From: Clostridia bacterium
Lineage (GTDB): Bacteria > Bacillota > Clostridia > Oscillospirales > Acutalibacteraceae
Assembly: GCA_017410585.1 (NCBI GenBank)
Contig: JAFQQM010000026.1
Coordinates: 1-60,607, forward strand
DNA length: 60,607 bases
Reading direction: 5' to 3'
Below the pieces are notes generated by a model. It made no database searches. It was not told where the DNA came from and saw only the letters and a list, made by a program, of their open reading frames with translations. A program made the position numbers and the translations under genes. Positions 41,538 to 54,287 of this stretch are shown here, one piece after another. Each line of letters opens with the position of its first letter. The stretch's first letter is position 1.

Positions 41538-44177
41538 ATGAGAAAAACCATTCGCGCTGTTTTCTGTATGTTGCTGGCGGTCTGCCTGCTGGTCTGTTGT
41601 GCATTGCCGGCGGTGGCATACACCAACCACTGGGAACTGCCGGAAGTCGATCGCTCGATCGGTGACCCGTTTATTATGAAATACAACGGCGTCTACTACC
41701 TGTATACGAGCGCATACGTGGCCAGCAGTAAAGATCTGGTCAACTGGGAGTATGAGACCGATCTGGAAAATATGATGACCACCTATGCTCCGGAGTTTTA
41801 CTACCGTGACGGTCTGTTTTATGCCATCGGCGCACCGCGTGGCGAGGGACACTACATTTACGTGAGTGAATCTCCGACCGGTCCGTTTGTCGAAGCCAGC
41901 GAAAACCTCGGTATGAAATTCGATGGCACCATGATGATGGACGCCGAGAATCAACTGTATATGGTCGTCCCCAGTCCCGCTTGCCTGACCGGCTACTATA
42001 TGAAGGACTGGAAGACGATGGACTTCGATAAGGGCAGTTACATTCTGTCCCCCAACGTCGGTAACGCCTGGACCGAAGGTCCGACGCTGTTTGAGCGTAA
42101 CGGTTATTACTATCTGACCTACACCGGCAACCACGTGTGGGATGAAGCCTATCGCGTAGAATACGCCATCTCAAAAGAGATCACCACCGGCTGGAACGAG
42201 CCGACCGATAATATGCTGTTGCTGGATATCGAAGGGGATATCACCGGTATGGGTCATAACAGCATTTTCATCGGTCCCGATCTGGATACCTATTACATCA
42301 CCTATCACAGTATGACCGGTTTGACTAAACCCACGGCGCCGATCCGCGATTTCAACTACGATCGCATCGTGTGGAACGGTGAAAAACTGGTGGTGCAGGG
42401 TCCGACCTGCACTGAGGTGGATGACCCTGTGATGCCCGATTTCGCCGATTGGTTTGAAAGTGATCTGGCCCGCTGGGATGCCACCGGCAGTTGGACGGTG
42501 AGGGATGCGGCCGCCACCGTTTCGGGGGCTGGGCTGTTGCTTTCCAAGGAAGCGACCGAAGCGATCTTTACGGCCGAATATAACCTCACTACCGATGGTT
42601 CGGCCGAATACCTGTTTAACTATGCGGACGATCAAAACTACGGCCGTGTGTGGTACGATGCCGCTTCTAAACAACTCAAGGCCGAACTGATCAAGGACGG
42701 CAAGAGCGTATGGAGTGACAGTTCCGCTCTGTACGATTACTTCAAATACGACAAGTTACATAACTTGCGTATCCAGCAGGCGGCGGATAGCCTGCATATC
42801 GTTCTCGATTCGGTCGACCGTATGCAGTATGCGCATAACGGTCTGGCCGGCGGCAAGATCGGCTACCGTGCCGTCAGCGGCAATACCGCCGCTTCCTTCA
42901 CCGCCTTCTCGCATAAGGCACTCGGTTCGGCTGACGGTGAGCATTCCGCGGTCGTCCCCGGTACCATCGAAGCCATTCACACGCAGGATACGGCCGCAAG
43001 CCTCACCAAGGTCGAGGCCGCAGGGGATGAGATGGGCTATGCCGTGGTGCTGAAGGCGAATGACCGTGCCACCTACAATATGCAGGTGATTTCGGCCGAT
43101 ACTTACACCCTCGGCCTGCGTTGCCGCTCGGTGGCGGCGGATACCAAAGTCAATATTCTGGTCGATGGCAAAAAGGCGATGGAAGTCACTCTGCCGGCTG
43201 TTTCCGACGATGCGTATCGCACGCTGCCGTTGCGCGGTCTGGAACTGCCGAACGGTCACCGCACCGTCTCGGTGGAGGTCACTTCCGGCAGTTTGGAACT
43301 GTATGAACTGGAACTGGTCGCTGAAGACGACGTGTTGCCGGTCTCGAGCAGTTGCGATACCGCTAAGGGCGATGACGGTGCCGTTTTCTGGAAACAGTAC
43401 GAAACGATGCCCACTTGGAGTGGCGGCACCCTTAACTTCACCGATGCCAACCGCTTCGGCAAACTGCTGGTCGGTAGCCTCGGCTATTCGGATTATACCC
43501 AGTCGGTGGATATGGTCTTTAAGAGCGGTAGCAGCGCCGGCATTCTGTGCCGCGTGGATCAGGCGGATACCGGTTATATGCCCGGTACCACTTCGTATAA
43601 CCGCCTCTATCACCGTGGCTACTACGTCGGCGTGAACAGTTCGGTGATCACGCTGGAAAAGCACAGTTTCGGTAACACCACCACGCTGGCTTCCCATGAT
43701 ACGCTCATCCTTGGCAACGAGACTCATAACCTGAAGGTCTCCTGCATCGGTGATACCATCACCGTGTGGCTGGATGGGGAAGAGATCATCCGGTTTACCG
43801 ATACCGACTACCCGATCATTAACGGTCGCGGCGGCATCCGCTATGACCGCGCCAACGTCAGTTTTGATAATTACAAGTTGGAGACCGCCGATCCGATGGT
43901 GGCGGTCACCGCCCACGAAGTGGATTACACCACGCCGGCACTTATCGGCAACACCACCCACCAATCCCAGCAGGGAACGGTCGGCGGTGACGGCCCGTCC
44001 GGCAATGGGGACGGCGAGGGCGAAGGCGATCCGAGCAAGTTCCCCATCGGTATCGTGCTCGGCATCGTCGGCGGTGTCGTGGCTGTAGCGGCGATCGTGA
44101 TCGTCGTTGTGGTGTTGGGTAAAAAGAAAAAGCCCGCAACCAATCCGGAAAACTCCGACGAATCGGTCGGTGATTGA
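41538..44177 (+). CDS. Membrane-anchored secreted GH43 with several carbohydrate-binding modules
   Basis: An 879-residue surface enzyme. The signal peptide ends near ALPAVA. The GH43 catalytic propeller (~30-300) has Asp43 in IGDPFIM, Asp129 in MKFDGTMM and Glu180 in WTEGPTLF, plus His240 in MGHNS. Then come a concanavalin-like module (~305-470), a CBM6/35-like module (~480-600) and another lamin-G-like module (~610-800). A Gly-rich linker leads to a membrane helix (~837-860) and a KKKK tail. ATG 41538 has AGAGGTG upstream. The open frame continues 129 codons further upstream, but that overlaps the previous gene and is not coding. Confidence 0.9.
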   Translation: MRKTIRAVFCMLLAVCLLVCCALPAVAYTNHWELPEVDRSIGDPFIMKYNGVYYLYTSAYVASSKDLVNWEYETDLENMMTTYAPEFYYRDGLFYAIGAPRGEGHYIYVSESPTGPFVEASENLGMKFDGTMMMDAENQLYMVVPSPACLTGYYMKDWKTMDFDKGSYILSPNVGNAWTEGPTLFERNGYYYLTYTGNHVWDEAYRVEYAISKEITTGWNEPTDNMLLLDIEGDITGMGHNSIFIGPDLDTYYITYHSMTGLTKPTAPIRDFNYDRIVWNGEKLVVQGPTCTEVDDPVMPDFADWFESDLARWDATGSWTVRDAAATVSGAGLLLSKEATEAIFTAEYNLTTDGSAEYLFNYADDQNYGRVWYDAASKQLKAELIKDGKSVWSDSSALYDYFKYDKLHNLRIQQAADSLHIVLDSVDRMQYAHNGLAGGKIGYRAVSGNTAASFTAFSHKALGSADGEHSAVVPGTIEAIHTQDTAASLTKVEAAGDEMGYAVVLKANDRATYNMQVISADTYTLGLRCRSVAADTKVNILVDGKKAMEVTLPAVSDDAYRTLPLRGLELPNGHRTVSVEVTSGSLELYELELVAEDDVLPVSSSCDTAKGDDGAVFWKQYETMPTWSGGTLNFTDANRFGKLLVGSLGYSDYTQSVDMVFKSGSSAGILCRVDQADTGYMPGTTSYNRLYHRGYYVGVNSSVITLEKHSFGNTTTLASHDTLILGNETHNLKVSCIGDTITVWLDGEEIIRFTDTDYPIINGRGGIRYDRANVSFDNYKLETADPMVAVTAHEVDYTTPALIGNTTHQSQQGTVGGDGPSGNGDGEGEGDPSKFPIGIVLGIVGGVVAVAAIVIVVVVLGKKKKPATNPENSDESVGD

Positions 44178-44208
44178 TATAGATCATAAAGAAAGGGGCA
44201 TATACAAG

Positions 44209-45936
44209 ATGAGAAAACTGTTGAATCTCAAAGCAGCGCGTCGGCTGCTTACCGTGCTGACGGTTTCAGCAATCGTTATCTCGCTGTTCTGTATGAGCAG
44301 CACACTGCCGGCAACGGCGGCGACCATCACGCCGAAGCAGACCTTTACCGATAGGGGTATTGCAACAGAACTGAATTTGACCCACTTTAAGCATACCAAC
44401 GCGGTGGTGGAGACGATGGGGGAAGAGGGCGCTTATACCGACGCCAATGGTGACGGAACGGTGTTGCATTTTACTTTTACTGCATCGAATCAGAGCAAAT
44501 CCTCCTCTTCGTTTGTTTTGGGCGGTCTTGATCCGGCCAAGACCTATCGCGTTTCCTTCTATGCGAAGGGAGAGGCGTTGGGACTTAGCGGCAACCTGTG
44601 GGTGAACTACTACGACGAGGACGGCAACGTTGTCAAGAATGATGCCGACAAAACCATTGCGACCAACGCTTCGCTGTCTGCCGGTAAGTTGTATTCCGAT
44701 TGGACGGCTATTTCGGCAACCATTACGCCGTACAGTTCCAATATTTTGGTTGGTTTCTGGATCAAAAACGGCACCAACGCGACGACAAATAATCTGTACG
44801 TTGACCAGATCGTTGTGGAAGAAGCGTACAACACCTATCAGACAAGCACGACTACCACGTACAATGCGACCGTCGGTCAGATCAAAAACAGTGCGCTGAA
44901 CTGGCGTGACGATGCCAAACTCACCACCGAGTTGGTTACCGGCGGTGTGGACGGCAACAACGAGTGTATTGAGATCACCAATCACCGTGCGGGTAGCCAA
45001 GGCACCAACGTCACGATGTACGGTTACGATCCGGCCAAGAAGTATACCATCTCCTTCTGGATCAAAAACACCAAGCGTCTGGGCTGGAACACCAGTTTCA
45101 GCGCGGTGGCCGCCACCAACATTCAGTCCTACTGGCAGTACACGGTACACAGCGATTGGACACAGTACACGATTCCGGATATTACCCCCGGTGACGGCGG
45201 TAAGATCCAGTTCGCGTTCTGGGTGCAAAACGGCGGCTTTGCCGGGGATACCGAGGCATCCTTCTATATTGATGCGATCACCATCTATGAGAGTGCGTCG
45301 GTTGACGTGAGCGGTGCGACGATCGCCACCACGACCGACGAAAACAAGCAGGATCTGCGTTTTATGGCGGAAATGAACGGTTATGTACCGGCCACCGCCA
45401 CCAACGTTGAGTACGGTGTGTATATGGTCCGCACCTCCAAACTGGCAGAACTGGGCGGCGAACTTAACGAGGAACTGTATCAAGCCAATCAGGGTGTGGT
45501 GATCAAAGCAAGCGAAACGGTTGCTTCGGCGGCGGACCTGCCGACGACCATTCACGCCAACCTTAAGAACGCGGTGAATAACGCGGTGCGTTGCAACGTG
45601 GAGATCAGTATGCGCGCATACGTGAAGTACACGGTCTACGGTGGCAACACCTATTACGATAAGACCGGTGCGCCGGTTGACGACAGTGCGTTGAAAACGG
45701 TTTACACCTATTCCGACAACACCTCCACCGAAGGCTCCGTTGTGACGAACGGCGTAGCGTCCCGCTCGGTGTACGGTGTGGCGTACAGCATTGTCAATAC
45801 CCAACTTGCGGCGGGTGCTTCCGGCCTGACCTACGTAGAGTCGACCGGTAAGTTCACCGTTGACGCGACCGGTGCCGAGGCGACCGATGCCGAAGTGCTG
45901 GCATTCGCTCTCGAAAACATCAATTACTTGGGTTAA
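44209..45936 (+). CDS. Secreted protein with two CBM-like jelly rolls
   Basis: A 575-residue secreted protein. The signal peptide ends near PATAA. Two related beta-sandwich modules (~40-210 and ~215-400) share LDPAKTYRVSFYAKGE / YDPAKKYTISFWIKNT and end in VDQIVVEEA / IDAITIYES, the layout of CBM4/22-type carbohydrate-binding domains. The C-terminal ~175 residues form another beta-rich domain with no motif I know. There is no catalytic domain or membrane anchor. GAAAGGGG lies about 12 bases before ATG 44209. A 49-residue ORF follows 14 bases downstream. Confidence 0.85.
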   Translation: MRKLLNLKAARRLLTVLTVSAIVISLFCMSSTLPATAATITPKQTFTDRGIATELNLTHFKHTNAVVETMGEEGAYTDANGDGTVLHFTFTASNQSKSSSSFVLGGLDPAKTYRVSFYAKGEALGLSGNLWVNYYDEDGNVVKNDADKTIATNASLSAGKLYSDWTAISATITPYSSNILVGFWIKNGTNATTNNLYVDQIVVEEAYNTYQTSTTTTYNATVGQIKNSALNWRDDAKLTTELVTGGVDGNNECIEITNHRAGSQGTNVTMYGYDPAKKYTISFWIKNTKRLGWNTSFSAVAATNIQSYWQYTVHSDWTQYTIPDITPGDGGKIQFAFWVQNGGFAGDTEASFYIDAITIYESASVDVSGATIATTTDENKQDLRFMAEMNGYVPATATNVEYGVYMVRTSKLAELGGELNEELYQANQGVVIKASETVASAADLPTTIHANLKNAVNNAVRCNVEISMRAYVKYTVYGGNTYYDKTGAPVDDSALKTVYTYSDNTSTEGSVVTNGVASRSVYGVAYSIVNTQLAAGASGLTYVESTGKFTVDATGAEATDAEVLAFALENINYLG

Positions 45937-45950
45937 GGAGGAAGAGGATC

Positions 45951-46100
45951 ATGAAACAGTATCAGATGCCGACCATCACGGTCATTCACATCGAAACGCC
46001 TCATACCCTCGACCTGTCCGGCGGCGGCGATTTCTGGGGCGAAGAGCCGGACGATGGGGACATATCATCCCTAAGTGATGATTACGTTGCCAATACTTAA
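45951..46100 (+). CDS. Small acidic protein of 49 residues, unknown function
   Basis: This short frame starts with ATG 45951, ten bases after a strong AAGGAGG, and lies 14 bases after the stop of the CBM protein, so it is very likely translated. The product begins MKQYQMPTITVIHIE, has a Gly-Gly-Gly centre and an acidic C-terminus (EEPDDGDISSLSDDY). The opening pattern M-x-x-Y-x-x-P-x-I-x-V-I-x-x-E recurs, as I recall, in small unannotated proteins of gut Firmicutes and Bacteroidota. No RiPP-modifying enzyme is nearby, so a peptide natural product is not supported. Confidence 0.65.
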   Translation: MKQYQMPTITVIHIETPHTLDLSGGGDFWGEEPDDGDISSLSDDYVANT

Positions 46101-46155
46101 GTTATTTTTCCGTCGTAAGACGGCCGAATAAAATACCTGCAAAGGAGCAATTCGT

Positions 46156-48906
46156 ATGAAAAACAAGCGCATTTCCCCAATGTGGCGTGTCGTGATCGCT
46201 ATGGTCTCGGTCATCGCCGTTCTGACGGCTGTGCTGTGCGTTGGCGGTCTGTCCGCTGCCGCCGCCGATACGGAAGTAGCCTTCACCGGCACCTCCATCG
46301 AACTGCCGCTGGAGAATTTCAGCAAAAACGTTTTTAACTGTAAAGTCATCAAGGCCTCCGAAACGGTAGGCAACTCGCAGACCAAGGTCGACGCGCTGGG
46401 CGTGGATGGCGATATTCTGCGTATTCAGGTCAACAAGGACGAATCCGAAGGCGGTACCGGCTACGCGACCAGCAGTAACACGGTGACGGTTACCGGTCTG
46501 GATACCTCCAAGACCTACACCGTGTCGCTGTCTTTCTGGAGCAGCGAAGCCTATGCCAGCGGTAACCTGTGGATCAACAGTCTGGCGGCGGACGGCACCG
46601 TGCAGACCAAGCACGACGTGATTAACATCAACGAAGATGTGGCTAATGCCGCTACCGATCCGTGGAAGCAAGTTTCGGTGGAATTCCAGCCGACCAGTTC
46701 CACCGTTCGCTTCGGTTTCTATGCCAAAAACGTCCACAAGCAGTGGGCGCGTATGACGTATATCGATGACATCACGCTGAGCGTCAACGGCGCTGAAGAA
46801 GAGGAAGATCTGCAGAATCTGACTTGGACCGGCACCGCGATGGAACTGCCGCTGGGCGGCTTTAGCACCGCGACCAAGGACATCTGCGAGGTCATCAGCG
46901 TGGATACGACTCCGGGTTCGCACACCAAGGTGGATGAGAACGGCGAAGTGTCCGACGTTCTCTACCTGCGCGTCAATAAGGATGAGACCACCGATAACAA
47001 GGGTTTCATCACCAACTCCGACAAGATCACCCTCGCCGGTCTGGATACCGCCAAGGCCTACACCCTTAAACTGGTCGTTTGGGGTCGTGAAGGCATCGCG
47101 GGTGCCAACCTGTATGCCAATAGTCTCGATGCGGCCGGCCAGAAAGTTTCCAATCTCGCGACCGTCAACTTCAACGATACCGTTGAAAATCCGGGCGCTT
47201 GGCGCACCTTTGAGGTGGATATCACGCCGGATAGCGATACCGTGCAGTTTGGTTTCTGGCTGAAGAATACCAACAAGGAATGGTGGCGCAGTTTTTACGT
47301 CAGCGAGGTCTCGCTGACCGAGAAGGTTGCGACCGACGACGATGAGGACGACAGTTCCACCACCAGTTCGACCAGCACCACCGGCTCGACCAGCACGACC
47401 GGTTCGACCGGCACCACGACCACCACCCGCACCGAGAGTTACAAGACGGTCATCGACGTCGCGCTGGAGAACTTCACCTCCCAGACCAACGCGACGCTGA
47501 CGGCCGGTTACACCGGCGAGGATGCGATCCTGCTGACCACGGCGGCCGGCTTTAACAAGAGCAACCCGACCGCGATCGGTGCCAACCTCGGTATGAAGTT
47601 TACCAATCTGGAGAACGGTACGTATACCGTGACCGCGTGGGTCAAGAGCGAAGGCTCCACCGGCAACGCGCACATCTACGCCAATCCGGGCACCGACTCC
47701 TCCACCCAGTTGATCGCTTCTCTGAAGGATGAGATCACCGAGTGGACGCAGGTCACCATCTACGACATCGCCGTTGTGGACGGCACTCTGCAACTCGGCG
47801 GTTGGTTTACCACCAAGGACGCGGGCGTCAAGTTCTACATTGACGATATTCAGGTCAAACTGGTCGGCACGCCTACCTCGTCGACCACCACCACCGAGCC
47901 GCCTCCGGAGACCTACGTGAAGGTCACCAACATCAAGTTTACCGACCTCTCTACCCCGAAGAATGCGGTGATGAAGGCGGAAGGTAAGGTCAACCCGTCT
48001 GCCATCTATATGGAAGTGCCGGGTGCCGATGAGACGGCGCAGATCAGCACCCGTTTGACCGACATTCCCAACGGTCAATATACCGTGACCGCGTGGATCA
48101 AGACCAGCGGCGGCTTCAAGTCCGGGCATATGTATGCCAATCCGTCTCCGGACGAGGGAGGCTCTACCGAAATCAAGGCTTCGCTGAAGGACGAGATCAA
48201 GGATTGGACTCTCGTGGAGATCAAGAACATCGAAGTCAAGAATAACGAACTGGGCGTCGGTATCTGGCTGAAGGGTGCAAAAGCCGGTCAGTTTGTTTAC
48301 GTTGACCGTATTCAGGTCAAAGAAGTCGGCAAAGGCAACGCTACCGGCAATATGGGCTACCTGAGCAGCACCGAGATTGCCAACAACGACCTCAGTTCCA
48401 ACGCCTATACCACGCTGATGGCGGGCGGCTACGTCAGCAAGACCAAGTTGCACATCGGTTCGGATACCGAGGATTTCAAGGGGATGAACTCCAAGACCTT
48501 CAAGGAGTTGCCGGACGGCACTTACACCTTGCGCGCCTACGTTCGCTCCAGCGGCGGCCACGGTTCGGCACATCTGGTTGCCAACAGCGGCTCCGATTCC
48601 TCCACCGAGTTGAAGGCTTCCTTTGCCAAGTGGGAAATGGACGACTGGACGCTGGTTGAAGTGACCGGTATCAAGGTCATGGGCGGTAAATTGATGGTCG
48701 GTACTTGGGTCAACTCCAAGGCCGGCAACTGGATCGAGATCGACGGTATGGAACTGCTGATGGAAGGCGGCGACACCGGCTCGCCGGACGGCGGACAGGA
48801 TCGTTTGCCGATCACCGTGGCGGCGGTGGCTGTCATCGTGCTGACCGGTGCCATCTTCGGTCTGGCGATCGTTTCTCGCAAAAAGAAGCAGATCAAGGCA
48901 AAATAA
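46156..48906 (+). CDS. Surface-anchored multi-module carbohydrate-binding protein
   Basis: A 916-residue protein with a signal peptide (ending near LSAAAAD), five CBM-like beta-sandwich modules and a C-terminal membrane helix (~885-905) followed by RKKKQIKAK. Modules 1-2 (~39-215, ~220-395) resemble each other (SLSFWSSEAYASGNLWINS / KLVVWGREGIAGANLYANS). Modules 3-5 (~435-590, ~600-745, ~755-880) share YTVTAWVKSEG..HIYANPG. Ser/Thr-rich linkers separate them. There is no enzyme domain, so it is probably a glycan-capture protein, functionally like a SusE/F-type surface protein. ATG 46156 follows AAAGGAG. Confidence 0.9.
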   Translation: MKNKRISPMWRVVIAMVSVIAVLTAVLCVGGLSAAAADTEVAFTGTSIELPLENFSKNVFNCKVIKASETVGNSQTKVDALGVDGDILRIQVNKDESEGGTGYATSSNTVTVTGLDTSKTYTVSLSFWSSEAYASGNLWINSLAADGTVQTKHDVININEDVANAATDPWKQVSVEFQPTSSTVRFGFYAKNVHKQWARMTYIDDITLSVNGAEEEEDLQNLTWTGTAMELPLGGFSTATKDICEVISVDTTPGSHTKVDENGEVSDVLYLRVNKDETTDNKGFITNSDKITLAGLDTAKAYTLKLVVWGREGIAGANLYANSLDAAGQKVSNLATVNFNDTVENPGAWRTFEVDITPDSDTVQFGFWLKNTNKEWWRSFYVSEVSLTEKVATDDDEDDSSTTSSTSTTGSTSTTGSTGTTTTTRTESYKTVIDVALENFTSQTNATLTAGYTGEDAILLTTAAGFNKSNPTAIGANLGMKFTNLENGTYTVTAWVKSEGSTGNAHIYANPGTDSSTQLIASLKDEITEWTQVTIYDIAVVDGTLQLGGWFTTKDAGVKFYIDDIQVKLVGTPTSSTTTTEPPPETYVKVTNIKFTDLSTPKNAVMKAEGKVNPSAIYMEVPGADETAQISTRLTDIPNGQYTVTAWIKTSGGFKSGHMYANPSPDEGGSTEIKASLKDEIKDWTLVEIKNIEVKNNELGVGIWLKGAKAGQFVYVDRIQVKEVGKGNATGNMGYLSSTEIANNDLSSNAYTTLMAGGYVSKTKLHIGSDTEDFKGMNSKTFKELPDGTYTLRAYVRSSGGHGSAHLVANSGSDSSTELKASFAKWEMDDWTLVEVTGIKVMGGKLMVGTWVNSKAGNWIEIDGMELLMEGGDTGSPDGGQDRLPITVAAVAVIVLTGAIFGLAIVSRKKKQIKAK

Positions 48907-48919
48907 GCCCCTTTTGTAA

Positions 48920-52129
<3,210 letters not shown>

Positions 52130-52145
52130 AGCGGAGGAAACGGCT

Positions 52146-53096
52146 ATGCATCAATTATGGGGCTTTGGCACCGCCGCGGTGGATTTTCGTATCACCACGG
52201 CGGATTACGGCGAAGGCTACAAGGAAAAATTACTGGCGCAACAGACGGTCGCTTTGGGCGGCGGTGCGGTTGCCAACTGTCTGGTGCAGGCAGCCAGACT
52301 CGGCTGTGCGGTCGGTTGGTTGGGAAAACTCGGTCACGACGTGATCGGTCAGCAGATCATCGACCTGCTCCGGTCGGAGGAGATCAACTGCAAAGAGGTG
52401 CTTTACAGCCAAACCGCCTGTTCTCCGTTTAACGTAGCGGTCTATGCCGGCGAAGGCAAACGCCGCGTGGGTGGTTTTTTGCTTCCCAATGCCTTACAGA
52501 CACTGACCGACGACGAACTCTTTACGCTGTCCAAGGCGCCGCAAAAGGGTGATTGGTTGGCGATCGAAGTGGGGGAGATCCCGCTGGAGAGTTGTCTCAA
52601 ATTAGCGCGAATGGTCCGGCAGAAGGGCGTTAGGGTGGCGCTGGATGTCGATCTGGATCCTATCCGTCAATGCGGTGCTGATCAACAGATCACGGAGGCG
52701 TTGTTTGCCGCCGCCGATCTGCTCATTCCGAATATTCATTCGCTTTCCTCACTGTACGGCGAACATTCGCCGCAGGAACTTTGCCGCTTGCTGTACGACC
52801 GCTTCGGCGTACCTACCGTTATTACGGCGGGCGCAGACGGTGCCTATTGGATCGATCGCGGCGGTGATCTGCAACATCAGCCGGCATTGCCGACCGCCGT
52901 CAAGGATACGGTCGGGGCGGGGGACGCCTTTCACGGCGGCTTGCTGTGTGCTTTGACCGAAGAACGACCGCTGGCGACGGCGGTACTGCTCGGTTCTGCT
53001 TGCGCATCGCTAAACTGCGCGGCCTTCGGCGCCCGCGAAGGAATGCCCGACCGTGCGACCGTCGACACCTTTCTGCGAGAAAAGGAGTTACTATGA
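52146..53096 (+). CDS. PfkB-family sugar kinase
   Basis: A 316-residue carbohydrate kinase of the ribokinase/PfkB fold. The N-terminal GGGAVANCLVQAARLG and the C-terminal signature DTVGAGDAFHGG, which carries the catalytic Asp and anion hole, are both present. The substrate is unknown. Its four-base overlap with the alcohol dehydrogenase gene and the closeness of a TalC/FSA-type aldolase suggest a pathway in which a ketose or deoxy-sugar is phosphorylated and then cleaved. GCGGAGG precedes the start. Confidence 0.92.
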   Translation: MHQLWGFGTAAVDFRITTADYGEGYKEKLLAQQTVALGGGAVANCLVQAARLGCAVGWLGKLGHDVIGQQIIDLLRSEEINCKEVLYSQTACSPFNVAVYAGEGKRRVGGFLLPNALQTLTDDELFTLSKAPQKGDWLAIEVGEIPLESCLKLARMVRQKGVRVALDVDLDPIRQCGADQQITEALFAAADLLIPNIHSLSSLYGEHSPQELCRLLYDRFGVPTVITAGADGAYWIDRGGDLQHQPALPTAVKDTVGAGDAFHGGLLCALTEERPLATAVLLGSACASLNCAAFGAREGMPDRATVDTFLREKELL

Positions 53097-54262
53097 GCGA
53101 ACTAAAAGAACTGTCCATTCAATTTCCCGGCTGTAAGCCCAACGGCCGTATCCGCCTCGGTATGGGGATCGCTTCTCAACTGGGGATCGAGTTGTCCGCG
53201 TTGACCGCCGGACGTGTGCTGTTCGTGATCGATCCGGTGATCGTATCGCTGTCGGCACACTTGCCGTTGCTCACTTCGGTAGAGCAGGCCGGACTGGCTT
53301 ACGATATTTTCTCCGAGGTTCAGCCGGAACCGCATTTAGATGGCATGAAACCGTTGGAAGAGATGCTTCGTGCGACCGCCTACGGTGCGGTGGTCGGTTT
53401 GGGTGGCGGTAGTGCCTTGGATACGGCGAAACTGGTGGCGGTGATGGCGTATACCGGTTGCTCGGCGGAGGACATTTTCGCCGATCAGAAGCGGATCACC
53501 GGCTCGTTGCCGACGGTCTTACTGCCTACCACGTCCGGTACCGGTAGCGAAGTCAGTCCCTACTCGGTGATGTCGGACGGCACCACCAAGAAATTTATCA
53601 ATTCGCCGTATCTGTATGCGACGGTGGCGATGGTCGATCCCGAATTGACGGTCAGTATGCCGCCCCGTGTGACGGCGGCAACCGGCTTGGATGCGCTGAC
53701 CCATGGCGTAGAGGGTATGATCGGCAAGGATACGCCGTATACCCGCGCACTGTCGTTGCAATGTGTGGAACTGGTCTTTCGCTATCTGCCGCTGGCGGTG
53801 GCGGACGGCAGCGACCGCGAAGCGCGGTATTATCTGTCGCTGGCATCGGTGCTGGGTATGTTGGCCTATATGCAAGGCGGCGGATTGTACGCGCACAGCC
53901 TCTCTTATATTCTGACCACCGATCATGGTTGTCCGCACGGTGTCGGTTGCGGGATGGCATTGCCGTATACGTTGCAACTCAACCGTGATCATATCGGCGA
54001 TATTTTGATCGCCCTCGGCAAAACGTTGGCGGATGACCGCCCCTTGACCGCCGATGAAGTGATCACCCGTTTTGCGGCGTTGGTCAAAACGGTGGGTCTG
54101 CCGTGTAACCTGCCGGCGGTCGGTGTGACCGAAGCGGAACTGGACGGTATGGCGGAAACGCTGGTCGGCCGGTATTTCCGCGCTTTGAACCCCCGTCGCT
54201 TGACGGTGGCGGATGCCCGCGTTTTTTTGCAGGCCATGTACGATGAAACCATTATTTTTTAA
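53093..54262 (+). CDS. Iron-containing alcohol dehydrogenase
   Basis: A 389-residue class III (Fe-type) dehydrogenase that interconverts an aldehyde and an alcohol with NAD(P)H. The nucleotide loop is GLGGGSALDTAK. Metal ligands follow the FucO pattern: Asp and His in LDALTHGVEG, His in YAHSLSY and His in GCPHGVGCG. ATG 53093 follows AAGGAG and overlaps the kinase stop (ATGA). In this module it probably reduces the short aldehyde released by one of the two aldolases. The long upstream open frame is antifunctional overlap. Confidence 0.94.
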   Translation: MSELKELSIQFPGCKPNGRIRLGMGIASQLGIELSALTAGRVLFVIDPVIVSLSAHLPLLTSVEQAGLAYDIFSEVQPEPHLDGMKPLEEMLRATAYGAVVGLGGGSALDTAKLVAVMAYTGCSAEDIFADQKRITGSLPTVLLPTTSGTGSEVSPYSVMSDGTTKKFINSPYLYATVAMVDPELTVSMPPRVTAATGLDALTHGVEGMIGKDTPYTRALSLQCVELVFRYLPLAVADGSDREARYYLSLASVLGMLAYMQGGGLYAHSLSYILTTDHGCPHGVGCGMALPYTLQLNRDHIGDILIALGKTLADDRPLTADEVITRFAALVKTVGLPCNLPAVGVTEAELDGMAETLVGRYFRALNPRRLTVADARVFLQAMYDETIIF

Positions 54263-54287
54263 TTTTACAGAAAGAGGGTAATTGAGT

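Noticed and set aside
45951-46100. 49-residue ORF as a RiPP precursor
   Set aside because: No radical SAM, LanM, YcaO, protease or dedicated exporter is adjacent. The HprK-like gene is 13 kb away in another operon.
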